From an uncultured Saprospiraceae bacterium (GTDB lineage: Bacteria; Bacteroidota; Bacteroidia; Chitinophagales; Saprospiraceae), in assembly GCA_937961455.1 (NCBI GenBank), contig CALGNN010000048.1, positions 1 through 64,000 on the forward strand: DNA of 64,000 nucleotides, written 5' to 3'. A model generated the notes under the pieces. That model made no database searches. It had not been told where the DNA came from and was given only the letters and a program-made list of their open reading frames with translations. The position numbers and the translations under genes are program-made. Positions within the stretch are counted from its first letter, which is position 1, and each line of letters opens with the position of its first letter. Shown here in pieces: positions 27,802-39,537 of this stretch.

Positions 27802-30800
27802 TTACATACTTCTTCTGTATTGCCCACCAACTTGAAACAGTGCATGTGTAATTTGCCCTAAAGTGCAGGTCTTTACAGTTTCCATTAATTCTTCAAATAC
27901 ATTTTCATTTTCAATGGCTTTATGCTGAAGTTTTAGAAGTGCATCTGCAGAACGCTCCTTATACTTCTCATGAATATCGTTTAAATTTTGGATTTGTATT
28001 TCTTTTTCTTCAGTTGTGGCACGTATGACTTCAGAAGGAATAACAGTTGGACTTCCTTTTGAAGACAGAAAAGTATTCACCCCAATTATTGGATATTCTC
28101 CGGTATGTTTGAGTGTTTCATAATACAAACTTTCTTCTTGAATTCTAGATCTTTGATACATGGTTTCCATAGCACCTAGGACGCCTCCCCTTTCATTGAT
28201 CCTATCAAATTCTTGCAATACTGCTTCCTCAACCAAATCAGTCAATTCATCAATTATAAATGCACCCTGCAATGGATTCTCATTTTTTGCCAAACCCAGT
28301 TCGTGATTAATAATCATTTGGATCGCAACTGCTCTTCTGACACTTTCTTCTGTAGGAGTGGTAATGGCCTCATCATAGGCATTCGTATGTAAAGAATTGC
28401 AATTATCATATATGGCGTATAAGGCTTGAAGTGTTGTACGAATATCATTAAAATCGATCTCTTGTGCGTGCAAGGATCTTCCAGAAGTTTGAATATGATA
28501 CTTTAGTTTTTGAGCACGTTCATTTGCTCCATACTTATACTTCATAGCCTTTGACCAAATCCTTCTTGCCACTCTTCCTATAACTGCATACTCAGGATCC
28601 ACTCCATTTGAAAAGAAAAATGACAAATTTGGAGCAAAGGCATCAATATCCATTCCTCTTGACAAATAGTATTCGACAAAAGTAAAACCATTTGATAAGG
28701 TGAAGGCGAGCTGTGTTATGGGATTGGCACCAGCCTCTGCAATATGATATCCTGAAATCGAAACAGAATAAAAATTTCTAACTGCGTGGTTGATAAAATA
28801 TTGTTGTACATCTCCCATCAGCTTGAGAGAAAACTCCGTTGAAAAAATACAAGTATTTTGCGCTTGATCCTCCTTTAAAATATCTGCTTGTACAGTACCT
28901 CTTACAGCATTCAAGGCCTTTGCTTTTATTTCTTGGTAAATCTTAGGTTCTAAGATTTGATCTCCCGTAAGACCTAAAAGCATCAAGCCTAGACCATCAT
29001 TACCTTCTGGGATCGCTTCTTCATATTGAGGCCTCTTCAATCCCTTAGCATCATATTCTTCCTTTAATTTACTTTCCACCAAATCTTCTAAATGATGTTC
29101 TTTAATATAAAGCTCACATTGTTGGTCAATGGCTGCATTCATAAAAAAAGCACAGATGGTCGCAGCTGGCCCATTAATGGTCATCGAAACAGAAGTCTTT
29201 GGATTGCATAAATCAAATCCAGAATACAATTTCTTAGCATCATTTAATGAGCTAATATTTACGCCTGAATTACCTACTTTGCCATAGATATCAGGCCGAT
29301 GGTCTGGATCATCTCCATAAAGTGTGACAGAGTCAAAAGCAGTGGAAAGCCTTTTTGCAGGCATTGATTTTGATAAATAATGAAATCGCTTATTCGTCCT
29401 TTCAGGCCCTCCTTCTCCTGCAAACATTCTCGTTGGATCTTCACCTTTTCTTTTAAATGGAAATACACCTGCAGTAAATGGAAAACTCCCTGGCACATTT
29501 TCTTGACGAAGCCATAGTAAAATTTGTCCCCAATCTTTAAATTTTGGTAATGCTATTTTAGGGATTTTATTTTGAGAAAGTGACGTCGTAAAATTCTCGA
29601 TAGCAATCTCCTTGTCTCTTACTTTATATATAAATTCATCCTTCACATATGCCTCTTTCAATTGCTCCCAATGATCGAGTGCTTTTTTATTTTCTTTATG
29701 AAGATCTTCAGCTAACTCCTTGTATGCGTTTTTGAGAACTGCTGCAGTAGCTTGTTCTGTTTCACTCTCTTCCAAATGATTTATTACGGTATCCAAGCTA
29801 AATAGCTTGGTTGCTATTTGTGCTTGCTCAACAGTCTCTTGATTATATGTTCTTATGGTCTCTGTAATTTCTGACAAGTATCTAACTCTAGCAGGTGGAA
29901 TGATATATTGTTTCTCACTTTGAGCACTTGGTAGTTTTTGTGCCTTCGCGGCCAACTCAAGTTTAGCCATAATTTCAACAAAAAGTCTATTCACTCCAGG
30001 GTCATTAAACTGAGAAGCTATTGAGCCATAAACAGGCATCTCTTCAGGATTGATGTCCCACAAACCATGATTCCGTTGATACTGCTTTTTTACATCCCTA
30101 ATCGCATCAAGAGCACCTCTTTTATCGAATTTATTTATGGCAACAATATCAGCAAAATCCAACATATCAATTTTTTCTAGCTGAGAAGCTGCTCCAAATT
30201 CAGGTGTCATTACATATACAGATAAATCTGCATGATCCACAATCTCAGAGTCTGACTGACCAATTCCAGATGTTTCTAAAATGATCAAATCAAATCCAGA
30301 TTTTTTTAAAATTGATATCGTTCCATCAATATATTTATTAAGTGCTAAATTATATTGCCTAGTGGCCAGAGATCGCATAAACACTCTTTCATCCGAAATG
30401 GCATTCATTCGAATTCTATCTCCAAGAAGGGCCCCTCCTGTTTTTCTCTTGGATGGATCTACAGAAATAATAGCAAGATGATTCTCAGGATAATTTCTCA
30501 AATACCTAAGAATAAACTCGTCTACCAAACTAGATTTTCCAGCACCACCTGTTCCAGTTATTCCCAAAACTTTACAGCTACCCACTGGCAATTCAGCTTT
30601 CAGTTTTGAAAGCCAGTCTGCATTTTGCTCGGGATAGTTTTCTACAGCTGAAATCAATCTTGCTATAGCTCCATGTTCCTTTACTCCAATTTTTTTCAAC
30701 TGACCATTTAACTGATCTCCAACTGGGTAATCGCATTGTTCTAGTAAATCATTGATCATCCCTTGAAGCCCCATAGCTCTGCCATCATCAGGCGAATAAA

Positions 30801-31161
30801 TTCTTGTTATTCCATATGCATGAAGCGCTTCAATTTCTGCAGGTAATATGGTTCCTCCACCTCCTCCAAAAATTTTAATATGCTCCGCTGATCTTTCTTT
30901 TAAAAGATCATATGCATATTTAAAAAACTCATTATGTCCTCCTTGATAGCTTGTTATTGCAATTCCTTGTACATCTTCTTGGATCGCTGCATCCACGATC
31001 TCTTGTACAGGTCTATTATGGCCTAAGTGGATTACTTCCGCACCAGATCTTTGAATGATACGACGCATAATATTAATCGCAGCATCATGTCCGTCAAACA
31101 AGGAACCAGCCGTTAAAATCCTTATTTTATTTTTTGCAGTGTATGGCTTAGGTGGTTGCAT
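27802..31161 (-). CDS. icmF: Fused isobutyryl-CoA mutase IcmF
   Basis: Coenzyme B12-dependent acyl-CoA mutase that interconverts isobutyryl-CoA and n-butyryl-CoA, fused to its own G-protein chaperone; 1119 residues. Domains in order: B12-binding (about 10-140, with FDGHDAAIN, base-off His25), MeaB-like GTPase (about 195-420, P-loop GTGGAGKSS at 203-211, NKFD), linker, and TIM-barrel mutase (about 530-1119). The substrate-site signatures RFHYLS (near 590) and AQNTCIFS (near 766) carry Phe and Gln where methylmalonyl-CoA mutase has Tyr and Arg, pointing to IcmF. Some relatives also act on pivalyl- or isovaleryl-CoA. A probable role is branched-chain acyl-CoA metabolism. Confidence 0.93.
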   Translation of the reverse strand: MQPPKPYTAKNKIRILTAGSLFDGHDAAINIMRRIIQRSGAEVIHLGHNRPVQEIVDAAIQEDVQGIAITSYQGGHNEFFKYAYDLLKERSAEHIKIFGGGGGTILPAEIEALHAYGITRIYSPDDGRAMGLQGMINDLLEQCDYPVGDQLNGQLKKIGVKEHGAIARLISAVENYPEQNADWLSKLKAELPVGSCKVLGITGTGGAGKSSLVDEFILRYLRNYPENHLAIISVDPSKRKTGGALLGDRIRMNAISDERVFMRSLATRQYNLALNKYIDGTISILKKSGFDLIILETSGIGQSDSEIVDHADLSVYVMTPEFGAASQLEKIDMLDFADIVAINKFDKRGALDAIRDVKKQYQRNHGLWDINPEEMPVYGSIASQFNDPGVNRLFVEIMAKLELAAKAQKLPSAQSEKQYIIPPARVRYLSEITETIRTYNQETVEQAQIATKLFSLDTVINHLEESETEQATAAVLKNAYKELAEDLHKENKKALDHWEQLKEAYVKDEFIYKVRDKEIAIENFTTSLSQNKIPKIALPKFKDWGQILLWLRQENVPGSFPFTAGVFPFKRKGEDPTRMFAGEGGPERTNKRFHYLSKSMPAKRLSTAFDSVTLYGDDPDHRPDIYGKVGNSGVNISSLNDAKKLYSGFDLCNPKTSVSMTINGPAATICAFFMNAAIDQQCELYIKEHHLEDLVESKLKEEYDAKGLKRPQYEEAIPEGNDGLGLMLLGLTGDQILEPKIYQEIKAKALNAVRGTVQADILKEDQAQNTCIFSTEFSLKLMGDVQQYFINHAVRNFYSVSISGYHIAEAGANPITQLAFTLSNGFTFVEYYLSRGMDIDAFAPNLSFFFSNGVDPEYAVIGRVARRIWSKAMKYKYGANERAQKLKYHIQTSGRSLHAQEIDFNDIRTTLQALYAIYDNCNSLHTNAYDEAITTPTEESVRRAVAIQMIINHELGLAKNENPLQGAFIIDELTDLVEEAVLQEFDRINERGGVLGAMETMYQRSRIQEESLYYETLKHTGEYPIIGVNTFLSSKGSPTVIPSEVIRATTEEKEIQIQNLNDIHEKYKERSADALLKLQHKAIENENVFEELMETVKTCTLGQITHALFQVGGQYRRSM

Positions 31162-31282
31162 ATATTAATTCTGTCAAATCAATAAATAATAACTTAAAGG
31201 TATGTTTTTTTACATAGTGTTGCTAAATTATAATAACTGACACTATTGTATTTAATCGATTACACAAGCAAAAGAAAACAAA

Positions 31283-31813
31283 TTGAATTGTAGTATTAGA
31301 ACAGAAAATCAACAGGATTATGATAAGGTTGACAAAGTCATAATGGCAGCCTTTAAGAATATGAGTGAAAGTGACCAATCTGAGCATCTTTTGGTCAAGC
31401 GTCTGAGGCAGGAAAAAACATTTAATCAAGAACTGTCCATCGTGGCTTGCATTGAAGATAATATCGTAGGGCATATTTTACTTACGTCCATTTTTATAAA
31501 AAATAAAGAAGAGCAGTTTGAGACTTTAGCTCTAGCTCCAGTCTCTGTTTTACCAAAATTTCAAAAAAAAGGGATTGGTGCTCAACTCATTCTGGAAGCG
31601 CATAGAAGAGCGCAATTCCACGACTATAAATCAATTGTTTTAATAGGTCACGAAGACTACTATCCTAGATTTGGTTACCAAAGAGCATCGAGTTTTGATA
31701 TTCGTTTTCCTTTTGAAGCTCCAGACCAAAATTGTTTTGCTATAGAGCTAATTAAGGGTTCATTAGCCAATGTATTTGGAGAAGTAGTATATCCTAAAGC
31801 ATTCTTTGAATAA
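31283..31813 (+). CDS. GNAT-family N-acetyltransferase (YhbS-like)
   Basis: A 176-residue acetyl-CoA-dependent acetyltransferase. The N-terminus SIRTENQQDYDKVDKVI is a typical GNAT entry; LAPVSVLPKFQKKGIGAQLI holds the acetyl-CoA pyrophosphate loop (QKKGIG), and IVLIGHEDYYPRFGYQRA matches the YhbS-type GHPxYYxRFGF signature. The start is TTG at 31283: an in-frame stop lies at 31253-31255 and the next ATG would remove the first strand. Divergent from icmF, 121 bases apart. Substrate unknown. Confidence 0.85.
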   Translation: MNCSIRTENQQDYDKVDKVIMAAFKNMSESDQSEHLLVKRLRQEKTFNQELSIVACIEDNIVGHILLTSIFIKNKEEQFETLALAPVSVLPKFQKKGIGAQLILEAHRRAQFHDYKSIVLIGHEDYYPRFGYQRASSFDIRFPFEAPDQNCFAIELIKGSLANVFGEVVYPKAFFE

Positions 31814-31875
31814 TGAGATATGAATATTTAACAACATCTTAATTAAAACATATTACAATTATCTATAATATGATA

Positions 31876-31883
31876 TATATTTG
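31876..31883 (+). promoter_or_regulatory. Possible -7 element before the WG-repeat-like gene
   Basis: TATATTTG matches the Bacteroidota -7 consensus TAnnTTTG and ends 27 bases before the start codon at 31911. No clear TTTG -33 element is found, so the call is weak. Confidence 0.35.
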
Positions 31884-31910
31884 TTTCTTATTTAATAATG
31901 GTGATCGTTT

Positions 31911-33305
31911 ATGCGAATATTAATCTTAGCTCTTTGTAGCCTATTCTCAAGCTTTGTAATTGGCCAAAATCAAATAATCCCAGAATATATAAATAGCAAA
32001 CCTGGCACTGGCATATATGAAAGTGCGGTAAATTTTTGTGAGCTTAGCAAAAAGAATCCCGACGGATTTACTGGTGGTTTATTTTTAGAGCAAAAGACCT
32101 TTAAATTATTAGGCTGGAATATTCTTAGTGATGCGATAAGAATAAAAGCTGGGAATGATGCTTTTATATATTGCCCTGAAGCAAGAGCCATGAGAGACCT
32201 TGCCATCAGCATTAAAGATGAACTGGAAGAAAAACAAGTTAAAAATATCATTGCTGGGTTTCACAAAAACGATAGCATCATTGAACAGCTATTACAAATA
32301 CCAACTGGAATCGCCTATGATACTATATTATTAAGTTCTGCTCAAAAGGTACTCCATCAAATAGACCTACTAAAGGAGATGAGTATCTTTAAATTAGACA
32401 AAGCCTATCACCTTAAAAATGAAAATGCTTACATCCTTAAACTTTATGAATTTAGACCCTTCTCTAGACTGGAAACTTTTAAAGATGAAAACCTTATCTA
32501 TCAAGTAACTTTTTCTCTTAATGAACAACTCAGAATAAAACGAATTGATGAGGCCGAAATTTACTATGAAAATATGATCCATTATGCTTATGATCGATTT
32601 ACCATGGAGTTAGATTCAAGCCTTATTCAAGATTCATTAACTGAAGTTTTATCGGAAAGTTTTGTACCAGAAGGGAATTGGCCAAAATCAGATTTTCTTT
32701 TAATAGATAAAATTGGTGATTACAAAATTTATAAGGTTGCAAAGAATCTAGGTCTGTTGGATAGTACGAACCAAGTAAAATTAGAGGCAAAATATTGGGA
32801 AATACATGATTCAAAAGATCATCTTATTGTAAAAAACGCTGCAGGACAGTCTGGGCTTATAAAAAAGGAAAACTTCACAAGTATTTTAGAGCCCCGTTAT
32901 ACCAGAATCAGATTTGCCCATAATTATTACAAAGACTTTTTCAAAATGCAAGAAGTTAAAAATCGGGTCTTATTTTATGGAGTCGCAAATGCAGAAGGGA
33001 AAGTATACCAACATGAAAGTTACATCTATAGCGAACTGATACAAACTCCATTTACGGAAAAAGAATTTTTAATTGTAGTCAATCCTACAAGAAAGAAAGG
33101 AATATTTGATCAAGAAGAAAAAACACTTTTCCCTTTTCAATTTGAAGAAATCTCATTCATTCCTTGGGAGGATTCTAATTTTTTAAAGAATGAAAATCTT
33201 TCAGACGATCAAATCAGCAAAATGATTGCAATTGGTAAAATAGCAGGAGATCATTTCTTTTTATTCAGTGATGGTACGAAGAAAAAGAAAAACAATCCTT
33301 ATTAG
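31911..33305 (+). CDS. Hypothetical exported protein with WG-repeat-like C-terminus
   Basis: A 464-residue protein with a signal peptide ending SSFVIGQ. The N-terminal 220 residues show no recognised domain. From about residue 285 there are loose repeats of about 50 residues (HLIVKNAAGQSGLIKKENF, EPRYTRIRF, LFYGVANAEGKVYQHESYIYSEL, LIVVNPTRKKGIFDQEE) that resemble WG/beta-propeller-type repeats in which a Gly-hydrophobic pair precedes a turn. No catalytic motif. It converges on gltD and overlaps its stop region by four bases. Function unknown. Confidence 0.55.
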   Translation: MRILILALCSLFSSFVIGQNQIIPEYINSKPGTGIYESAVNFCELSKKNPDGFTGGLFLEQKTFKLLGWNILSDAIRIKAGNDAFIYCPEARAMRDLAISIKDELEEKQVKNIIAGFHKNDSIIEQLLQIPTGIAYDTILLSSAQKVLHQIDLLKEMSIFKLDKAYHLKNENAYILKLYEFRPFSRLETFKDENLIYQVTFSLNEQLRIKRIDEAEIYYENMIHYAYDRFTMELDSSLIQDSLTEVLSESFVPEGNWPKSDFLLIDKIGDYKIYKVAKNLGLLDSTNQVKLEAKYWEIHDSKDHLIVKNAAGQSGLIKKENFTSILEPRYTRIRFAHNYYKDFFKMQEVKNRVLFYGVANAEGKVYQHESYIYSELIQTPFTEKEFLIVVNPTRKKGIFDQEEKTLFPFQFEEISFIPWEDSNFLKNENLSDDQISKMIAIGKIAGDHFFLFSDGTKKKKNNPY

Positions 33306-34768
33306 AGTTGAAAAGCATTTCTAGTTTTTTGCACCAGTTTTGCTTCTTCTTGCATTAAATATTTATCTATTTCTATCGCAGCATCCCTGCCCTCTTTTAT
33401 CGCCCAGACCACTAATGATTGACCTCTTCGCATATCCCCTGCAGAAAATATTTTTTCTTGATTGGTCTTATATGCCTGAGTATGCACGTTTTTCTTTTCA
33501 TCTAATGCTATGCCAAAACCCTCCAACATACTTTCAAATTTTGGATACAAAAATCCCATAGCCAAAAATACTTTGGTACATGGAATGATTTTTTCTGAAT
33601 GTGGGATCTTCTTAAAACTAAAATTACCTGTATCATCTGCTTCCCAAGTAATTTCTACAATTTTAATTCCTGATAGGTTTAGCCCATCTTCAGAAACAAA
33701 CTCCTCTGTTAAGATAGACCAGCTCCTTTCACAACCTTCTTCATGGGAGGAAGATGTCCTTAAAATTTGTGGCCACAAAGGCCAAGGACTTTCATCTGTT
33801 CTCCCTTCACTCGGCATTGGCATTATTTCTATTTGAGTGATAGAAGAAGCACCTAATCTATTGCTCGTACCTATACAATCAGAACCCGTATCCCCTCCTC
33901 CAATGACTACCACATTTTCAGCAAAAACTTTTATCTCCTCTTTTTCTTTTGGTTCAATTCCTGAGACCCGCTCATTATTTTGTGTTAAGAAATCCATAGC
34001 ATAATGGATTCCTTTTAACTCACGTCCTTTAATATTTAAATTTCTAGGCACCGAAGATCCTCCGCATAGCAAAATGGCATCAAATTTTTCAAGCAGCTCT
34101 TCTTGATTAATATCAATTGGTATTTCTGTATTCAAGGAAAAAACTATTCCGGCTTCTTCCATTAATTTAATCCTTCGATCTATGATACTTTTCTCTAATT
34201 TAAAATCTGGAATTCCGTATCTAAGCAGGCCTCCAGCTTTTGCACTTTTTTCAAAAACAGTCACAGAATGTCCAACACTATTCAATTGGTCTGCTGCTGC
34301 TAAACCAGCTGGACCAGATCCAACAATTGCAATAACTTTTCCTGTTCTATTGAGGGGTACATCTGGTTTTACCCATTCATTTTTGAAAGCAGTTTCGATA
34401 ATGGACTTTTCGATAAACTCAATGCTTACTGCATCCTTATTAATAGAAAGCACACATGATGCTTCGCAAGGTGCAGGACAAATTCTGCCAGTAAATTCTG
34501 GAAAATTATTTGTTTCGATGAGTAGCTCATAGGCTAGCTTCCAATCTCCCTTATGTACTGCTTCATTAAAATCAGGTATTAAATTTCCAAGAGGACAGCC
34601 TGAATGACAAAAGGGAACGCCGCAGTCCATACATCTTGCCGCCTGATTGGTTTTAAAATCCTCAGTACTTTCATTGTAAAACTCCTTAAAGTGTTTGATT
34701 CTTTCATTCGGACTTTCAACACTTGGAGTTGATCTTTCAAACTTTTTAAATCCATGTATATCTCCCAT
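33302..34768 (-). CDS. gltD: Glutamate synthase (NADPH) small subunit
   Basis: The beta subunit passes electrons from NAD(P)H through FAD and two 4Fe-4S clusters to GltB. It is 488 residues from the ATG at 34766-34768; an earlier in-frame ATG at 34822 would overlap gltB and adds a non-family extension. Cysteine motifs CMDCGVPFCHSGCP and CPAPCEASC bind the clusters, GSGPAGLAAA binds FAD and GGGDTGSD binds NADPH. One base separates it from the gltB stop, so translation is likely coupled. Confidence 0.95.
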   Translation of the reverse strand: MGDIHGFKKFERSTPSVESPNERIKHFKEFYNESTEDFKTNQAARCMDCGVPFCHSGCPLGNLIPDFNEAVHKGDWKLAYELLIETNNFPEFTGRICPAPCEASCVLSINKDAVSIEFIEKSIIETAFKNEWVKPDVPLNRTGKVIAIVGSGPAGLAAADQLNSVGHSVTVFEKSAKAGGLLRYGIPDFKLEKSIIDRRIKLMEEAGIVFSLNTEIPIDINQEELLEKFDAILLCGGSSVPRNLNIKGRELKGIHYAMDFLTQNNERVSGIEPKEKEEIKVFAENVVVIGGGDTGSDCIGTSNRLGASSITQIEIMPMPSEGRTDESPWPLWPQILRTSSSHEEGCERSWSILTEEFVSEDGLNLSGIKIVEITWEADDTGNFSFKKIPHSEKIIPCTKVFLAMGFLYPKFESMLEGFGIALDEKKNVHTQAYKTNQEKIFSAGDMRRGQSLVVWAIKEGRDAAIEIDKYLMQEEAKLVQKTRNAFQL

Positions 34769-34769
34769 A

Positions 34770-37700
34770 TCAGCTAGCTTTTGTTTGATTGACAAATCGG
34801 TTCTTTTGACTTGCAAGTGCACGCTTATATTCCTCAGGAATAATTTTCACAAATGAACCTTCAGCCTCCCAATTATTTAATAAGTCTAGAGCTTTTTTGC
34901 TCCCAGTATAATTTGCATAATTCCTGACCATCTTTTTAATAAATATCAAATCCTCCTCTGAAGAAGATTCTATCAAGACCATTCCCTTGTTTATTTGATT
35001 CTCATCGTAATATTTACGAAGTATGAAAGCCAATCCACCACTCATGCCCGCACCAAAATTTCTACCTAGCTTCCCTAAAAAAATAGCTTTACCTCCTGTC
35101 ATATATTCACAGGCATTGTCACCTGCACCTTCTAATATTACATTCGCACCACTATTTCTTACGGCAAATCTATCTCCTGCAATGCCATTGATATAGGCTT
35201 CACCAGCTGTCGCACCATATAAGGCAACGTTGCCAATGATCACATTCTCTTCAGGCACTATGTTCACGTTTGCTTTGGGTTTTACGACGAGAATACCACC
35301 ACTAAGACCCTTTCCAAAATAGTCATTTGCATCTCCTTCTAAAGTAAAAGACAAACCTCTTGAAGCGAAGGCACCAAAGCTTTGTCCTGCCGATCCAATA
35401 AATCTTACATTAATGCTAGATGGATTCATTCCTTTGGATCCGTATTTCTTAGCGATCTCATTTGAAAGCATCGTGCCTGTAGCACGATCTGTATTTATTA
35501 TGGGTGATACGGTTGAATATCTCTTTCCATTATTTAATGCATGCTGTGAGAGGAATATAAGTTTCTTATCGAGAATATTGTCCAAGCCATGACTTTGTGT
35601 TTTGCTTGCATAAAGGCTGTTATTCCAAATATTTTCTTCTTGAAATAAGATGGGACTTAAATCAAGGTTTTCAGACTTCCAATGTCGATCCTCATTATTT
35701 ATCTCTAACAAATCAGTTCTCCCAACAAGCTCATTTACGGTCCTTATCCCTAATGATGCCATAATTTCTCTCAAGTGATTTGCAAGAAAATTAAAGTAGT
35801 TGATCAGGTGCTGCACCTTACCATTAAACTCTTTACGCAAGCTTTTGTCCTGTGTTGCAATTCCTACTGGGCAGGTATTTAAATGACATTTTCTCATCAT
35901 GATACAGCCCTCCACTACCAGTGCTGCAGTAGCTATACCCCACTCTTCTGCACCTAGCATACTTGCAATGGCTAGATCTCTTCCAGTTCTAATTTGCCCA
36001 TCAGCCTGAAGGACAACACGATCTCTTAATCCATTCTTCACCAAAGTTTGATGTGTTTCTGAAAGTCCAATTTCCCAAGGTATTCCTGCATGCCTAATCG
36101 AACTTAAAGGAGAAGCTCCTGTCCCCCCATCAAATCCAGATATTAAAATATGATCTGCATGTGCCTTCGTAACTCCTGAGGCAATTACTCCGACTCCTGC
36201 TTTAGAAACCAGCTTAACACTTATTCTTGCTTCCTTATTAGCATTTTTTAAATCAAAGATCAATTGCGCCAAATCTTCAATAGAGTATATATCATGATGA
36301 GGAGGTGGTGAAATTAACCCAACTCCTGGGGTAGAATTCCTTATTCTCGCAATGTTCTCATCAACCTTATGTCCCGGCAATTGGCCTCCTTCTCCTGGTT
36401 TAGCACCTTGGGCAATTTTAATCTGTAGCTCATCAGCATTGGTTAAATAATTGATATTAACACCAAAACGTCCAGATGCCACTTGTTTGATGGCTGATCT
36501 TTCCCAATCACCATTTTCTTTTTTTGCAAATCTAGATTCGTCTTCCCCACCTTCTCCACTATTGCTCTTGCCTCCTATATGATTCATGGCGATGGCCAAG
36601 GTGGTATGAGCCTCTTCACTTATTGAACCAAAAGACATAGCGCCTGTTGCAAATCTTTTAAGGATGCTGGAAACATCCTCTACTTCTGACAAAGGAATTC
36701 TTTGCCTTGGTTTTATCTTTAAATAGCTTCTAAGTGTGCTGTTATTAAATTCAAGCTTATCTATCGCATTGGCGAATTTCTTATAGGTCTCGTAATTGTT
36801 AGTTTTTGTCGAATGTTGTAGTAAATGTATCGTTGCCGGATTAAATAAATGATATTCACCATCGCGTTTCCATTGGTAATTTCCAGCATCAACTAGCGTT
36901 GCTCTCTCTTGATTAAATGCAGCATCATGCTTTACTTTTTGCTCCTTTTCTAAATCACTAAATCGCATGCCTTCTATTCGGCTTATAGTTCCTTTGAAAC
37001 AAACATCAATCACTTCTGTTGCAATCCCTAGGGCCTCAAAAGTTTGAGCTCCCTTATAAGACGCTAAAGTAGAAACACCTAATTTAGACATGATCTTTAA
37101 CAAAGCCTTATCCATGGCTTCCATATAATTGCTAGTGAGTATTTCTACATTTTCATCTAATTTTGCTGCAAGACTTCTGATACTCGAAAAGGCTAAATAA
37201 GGGTGAATAAGATCTACTCCATACGAAAGCAAACATGCCACATGATGCGCTTCCCAAACATCACTTACATCTGCTAGTATACTCACTTCCTTCCTTAGGC
37301 CTTTGTCAATCAAATAATGATGGAGGGCTCCTACAATCATCAAACTAGGGATTCCTTGAAGATCCTTACTGATATCCTTATCAGATAAGCAGATTATTTT
37401 TTTTCCTAAAATAATTGCCTGATAAGCCTCTGAGCAAATTCTAGCAATAGCATTTTCTAAAGATTCCGTTTGAGCATGAGTTATAGAAATTATGGCAGTT
37501 TTAAAATTCGCCTCATCTAAATTCACTAAACTTTGAAATTGTGTATTTGATAAAACGGGTCTGTCAAATCTTATCAACTCAGCTTCGGCTGGACCAATGC
37601 CAATGATCTTGCTGCTCCCACCTATTATAGTAGACAAGCTCATATAAAATTGCTCACGCAAAGAATCAATTGGTGGATTGGTTACTTGTGCAAATTGCTG

Positions 37701-39257
37701 TTTAAAATAATGAGAAATGTGTTGGGCACTTTTAGACAACACGGCTAAAGGAATATCTGCGCCCATTGAACCAATGGCTTCTTTTTTGTTCTTTAGCATA
37801 GCCTTCAAAATCAGATCCTCATCTTCTTTTGTCATCCCAGCAGCAAATTGCATGGCTTTCAATGGAATTGCTATTTCATCTGTGGTTTCCAATTTTGGAA
37901 GATCATTGATATGTTTTGCAGATGTAGTCAGCCATTTCTTATAGGGCTTTCTTTTGCAAATAGTTTCTTTCAATTCTTCATCCGATATGATCCTTTTCTC
38001 TTCCAAATCGGCTACTAGCATTTTGCCAGCCTCAAGTCTTCCTTTTTTGATAATCTTAGTTTCATCGATATTCAGTGTGCCAAATTCACTACCTAAGACC
38101 AATATATCATCTGAAGTAACCACATATCTTGATGGTCTTAATCCATTCCTATCCAGGGTTGCACCTAAGACCACACCATCTGTAAAACATATTGAAGCAG
38201 GTCCATCCCATGGTTCCATCACGGCATCATGATATTCATAAAAAGACTTTTTATACTCTGGCATTAAGGGATCATTTTGCCAAGCTTCTGGGATCATCAT
38301 CATGATAGAATGTGGTATAGATCTACTTGCTCTTAACAAAAAGTCAACGACATTATCAAGGTTACCTGAATCTGATAAGAAAGGATCACAAATTGGAAAT
38401 ACCTTAATTAGCTCAGGATGTATTTTACTGACTTTCTCCATATGTTTTTCGCGAGCATTCCACCAATTTATATTTCCTTGTATGGTATTAATCTCTCCAT
38501 TATGTGCGATACATCTGAAGGGTTGGGCAAGCTTCCATTTGGGTAAAGTGTTCGTAGAAAATCTACTGTGAAGAATCGCTACAGCTGAACAAAACAATTC
38601 ATCTTGAAGATCAATAAAGTACTTCCGCAATTGATTGGCTCTAAGTAGACCTTTATAGACAATGGTTTTACTTGACAAAGAAGCGATATAAAAATCATTC
38701 CTTAAATCCTCCTTTGCAAAATATATTTTCTTTAAGACAGAAGACCTCAACAGGTAAAAACGCTTTTCGATGTCTTTATAGTTGAATCCAGTTGTTTTGA
38801 AAAACAATTGCACCATATTGGGTTCTGAGTCCAATGCAGTTTTTCCAATCATAGAATTTTCAACAGGAACATTCCTCTCAAAGAATATTTCAAAGTCAAA
38901 TTCTTTTGCATATCGTTCGATGATCTTCAAACAATATTCTGCATGCGTTTTCTCCTTTGGAAAAAAAACCATAGCTACACCATACTTTCCTGCAGATGGC
39001 AATTTTACTTCTTCTTTTAAAAGTTCTTGTCGAAAAAATTTATGAGGAATTTGTACAAGTAAGCCAGCACCATCACCAGTATTTTCTTCACATCCACACG
39101 CACCACGATGTTCCATATTCTCCAGCATAGTCAAAGCATCTTCTACGATACTATGACTCGCCTCACCTGTAAGCTTTGCAATCAATCCTACACCACAGGA
39201 GTCTCTTTCTTCTGAAGGAATATGCAGTCCCTTTTTTCTTTTTTGATCTGATTGCAT
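34770..39257 (-). CDS. gltB: Glutamate synthase (NADPH) large subunit
   Basis: The alpha subunit of GOGAT: it hydrolyses glutamine and uses the ammonia with 2-oxoglutarate to make glutamate, completing ammonia assimilation with glutamine synthetase. It is 1495 residues. The class II amidotransferase nucleophile Cys21 (DSCGVG) becomes N-terminal after removal of a 20-residue propeptide. The FMN/3Fe-4S synthase domain lies at about 830-1200 with CHLNTCPVG near 1125, and the C-terminal beta-helix at about 1250-1480 (GGILVVKP, GNVALYGATAGEAY). gltB precedes gltD. The 280-base upstream gap to the divergent gene holds no clear promoter. Confidence 0.97.
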   Translation of the reverse strand: MQSDQKRKKGLHIPSEERDSCGVGLIAKLTGEASHSIVEDALTMLENMEHRGACGCEENTGDGAGLLVQIPHKFFRQELLKEEVKLPSAGKYGVAMVFFPKEKTHAEYCLKIIERYAKEFDFEIFFERNVPVENSMIGKTALDSEPNMVQLFFKTTGFNYKDIEKRFYLLRSSVLKKIYFAKEDLRNDFYIASLSSKTIVYKGLLRANQLRKYFIDLQDELFCSAVAILHSRFSTNTLPKWKLAQPFRCIAHNGEINTIQGNINWWNAREKHMEKVSKIHPELIKVFPICDPFLSDSGNLDNVVDFLLRASRSIPHSIMMMIPEAWQNDPLMPEYKKSFYEYHDAVMEPWDGPASICFTDGVVLGATLDRNGLRPSRYVVTSDDILVLGSEFGTLNIDETKIIKKGRLEAGKMLVADLEEKRIISDEELKETICKRKPYKKWLTTSAKHINDLPKLETTDEIAIPLKAMQFAAGMTKEDEDLILKAMLKNKKEAIGSMGADIPLAVLSKSAQHISHYFKQQFAQVTNPPIDSLREQFYMSLSTIIGGSSKIIGIGPAEAELIRFDRPVLSNTQFQSLVNLDEANFKTAIISITHAQTESLENAIARICSEAYQAIILGKKIICLSDKDISKDLQGIPSLMIVGALHHYLIDKGLRKEVSILADVSDVWEAHHVACLLSYGVDLIHPYLAFSSIRSLAAKLDENVEILTSNYMEAMDKALLKIMSKLGVSTLASYKGAQTFEALGIATEVIDVCFKGTISRIEGMRFSDLEKEQKVKHDAAFNQERATLVDAGNYQWKRDGEYHLFNPATIHLLQHSTKTNNYETYKKFANAIDKLEFNNSTLRSYLKIKPRQRIPLSEVEDVSSILKRFATGAMSFGSISEEAHTTLAIAMNHIGGKSNSGEGGEDESRFAKKENGDWERSAIKQVASGRFGVNINYLTNADELQIKIAQGAKPGEGGQLPGHKVDENIARIRNSTPGVGLISPPPHHDIYSIEDLAQLIFDLKNANKEARISVKLVSKAGVGVIASGVTKAHADHILISGFDGGTGASPLSSIRHAGIPWEIGLSETHQTLVKNGLRDRVVLQADGQIRTGRDLAIASMLGAEEWGIATAALVVEGCIMMRKCHLNTCPVGIATQDKSLRKEFNGKVQHLINYFNFLANHLREIMASLGIRTVNELVGRTDLLEINNEDRHWKSENLDLSPILFQEENIWNNSLYASKTQSHGLDNILDKKLIFLSQHALNNGKRYSTVSPIINTDRATGTMLSNEIAKKYGSKGMNPSSINVRFIGSAGQSFGAFASRGLSFTLEGDANDYFGKGLSGGILVVKPKANVNIVPEENVIIGNVALYGATAGEAYINGIAGDRFAVRNSGANVILEGAGDNACEYMTGGKAIFLGKLGRNFGAGMSGGLAFILRKYYDENQINKGMVLIESSSEEDLIFIKKMVRNYANYTGSKKALDLLNNWEAEGSFVKIIPEEYKRALASQKNRFVNQTKAS

Positions 39258-39537
39258 TTTATTGATCTATTTTTGATTTAAAATTTTACTTTGCTCGATA
39301 CGTCTGAACTGACAGCAAAAAATACCTTCTGATAAACATAAAGCCAAATATCCACTGATTACGCCTTGAGCGATTTATTACAGAAGATCCTTTTCAAGTT
39401 AATCGGAATTGTTAATTTTAAGATATCTAATACTTCGACGAAAATCTTTCTTAATTTTTCATTATTATTATTTCTAAATGCTTTATCATTCGCGTAATCT
39501 ATTGAATGTTAGAAATTTAGCACACAGGTGAATTGTT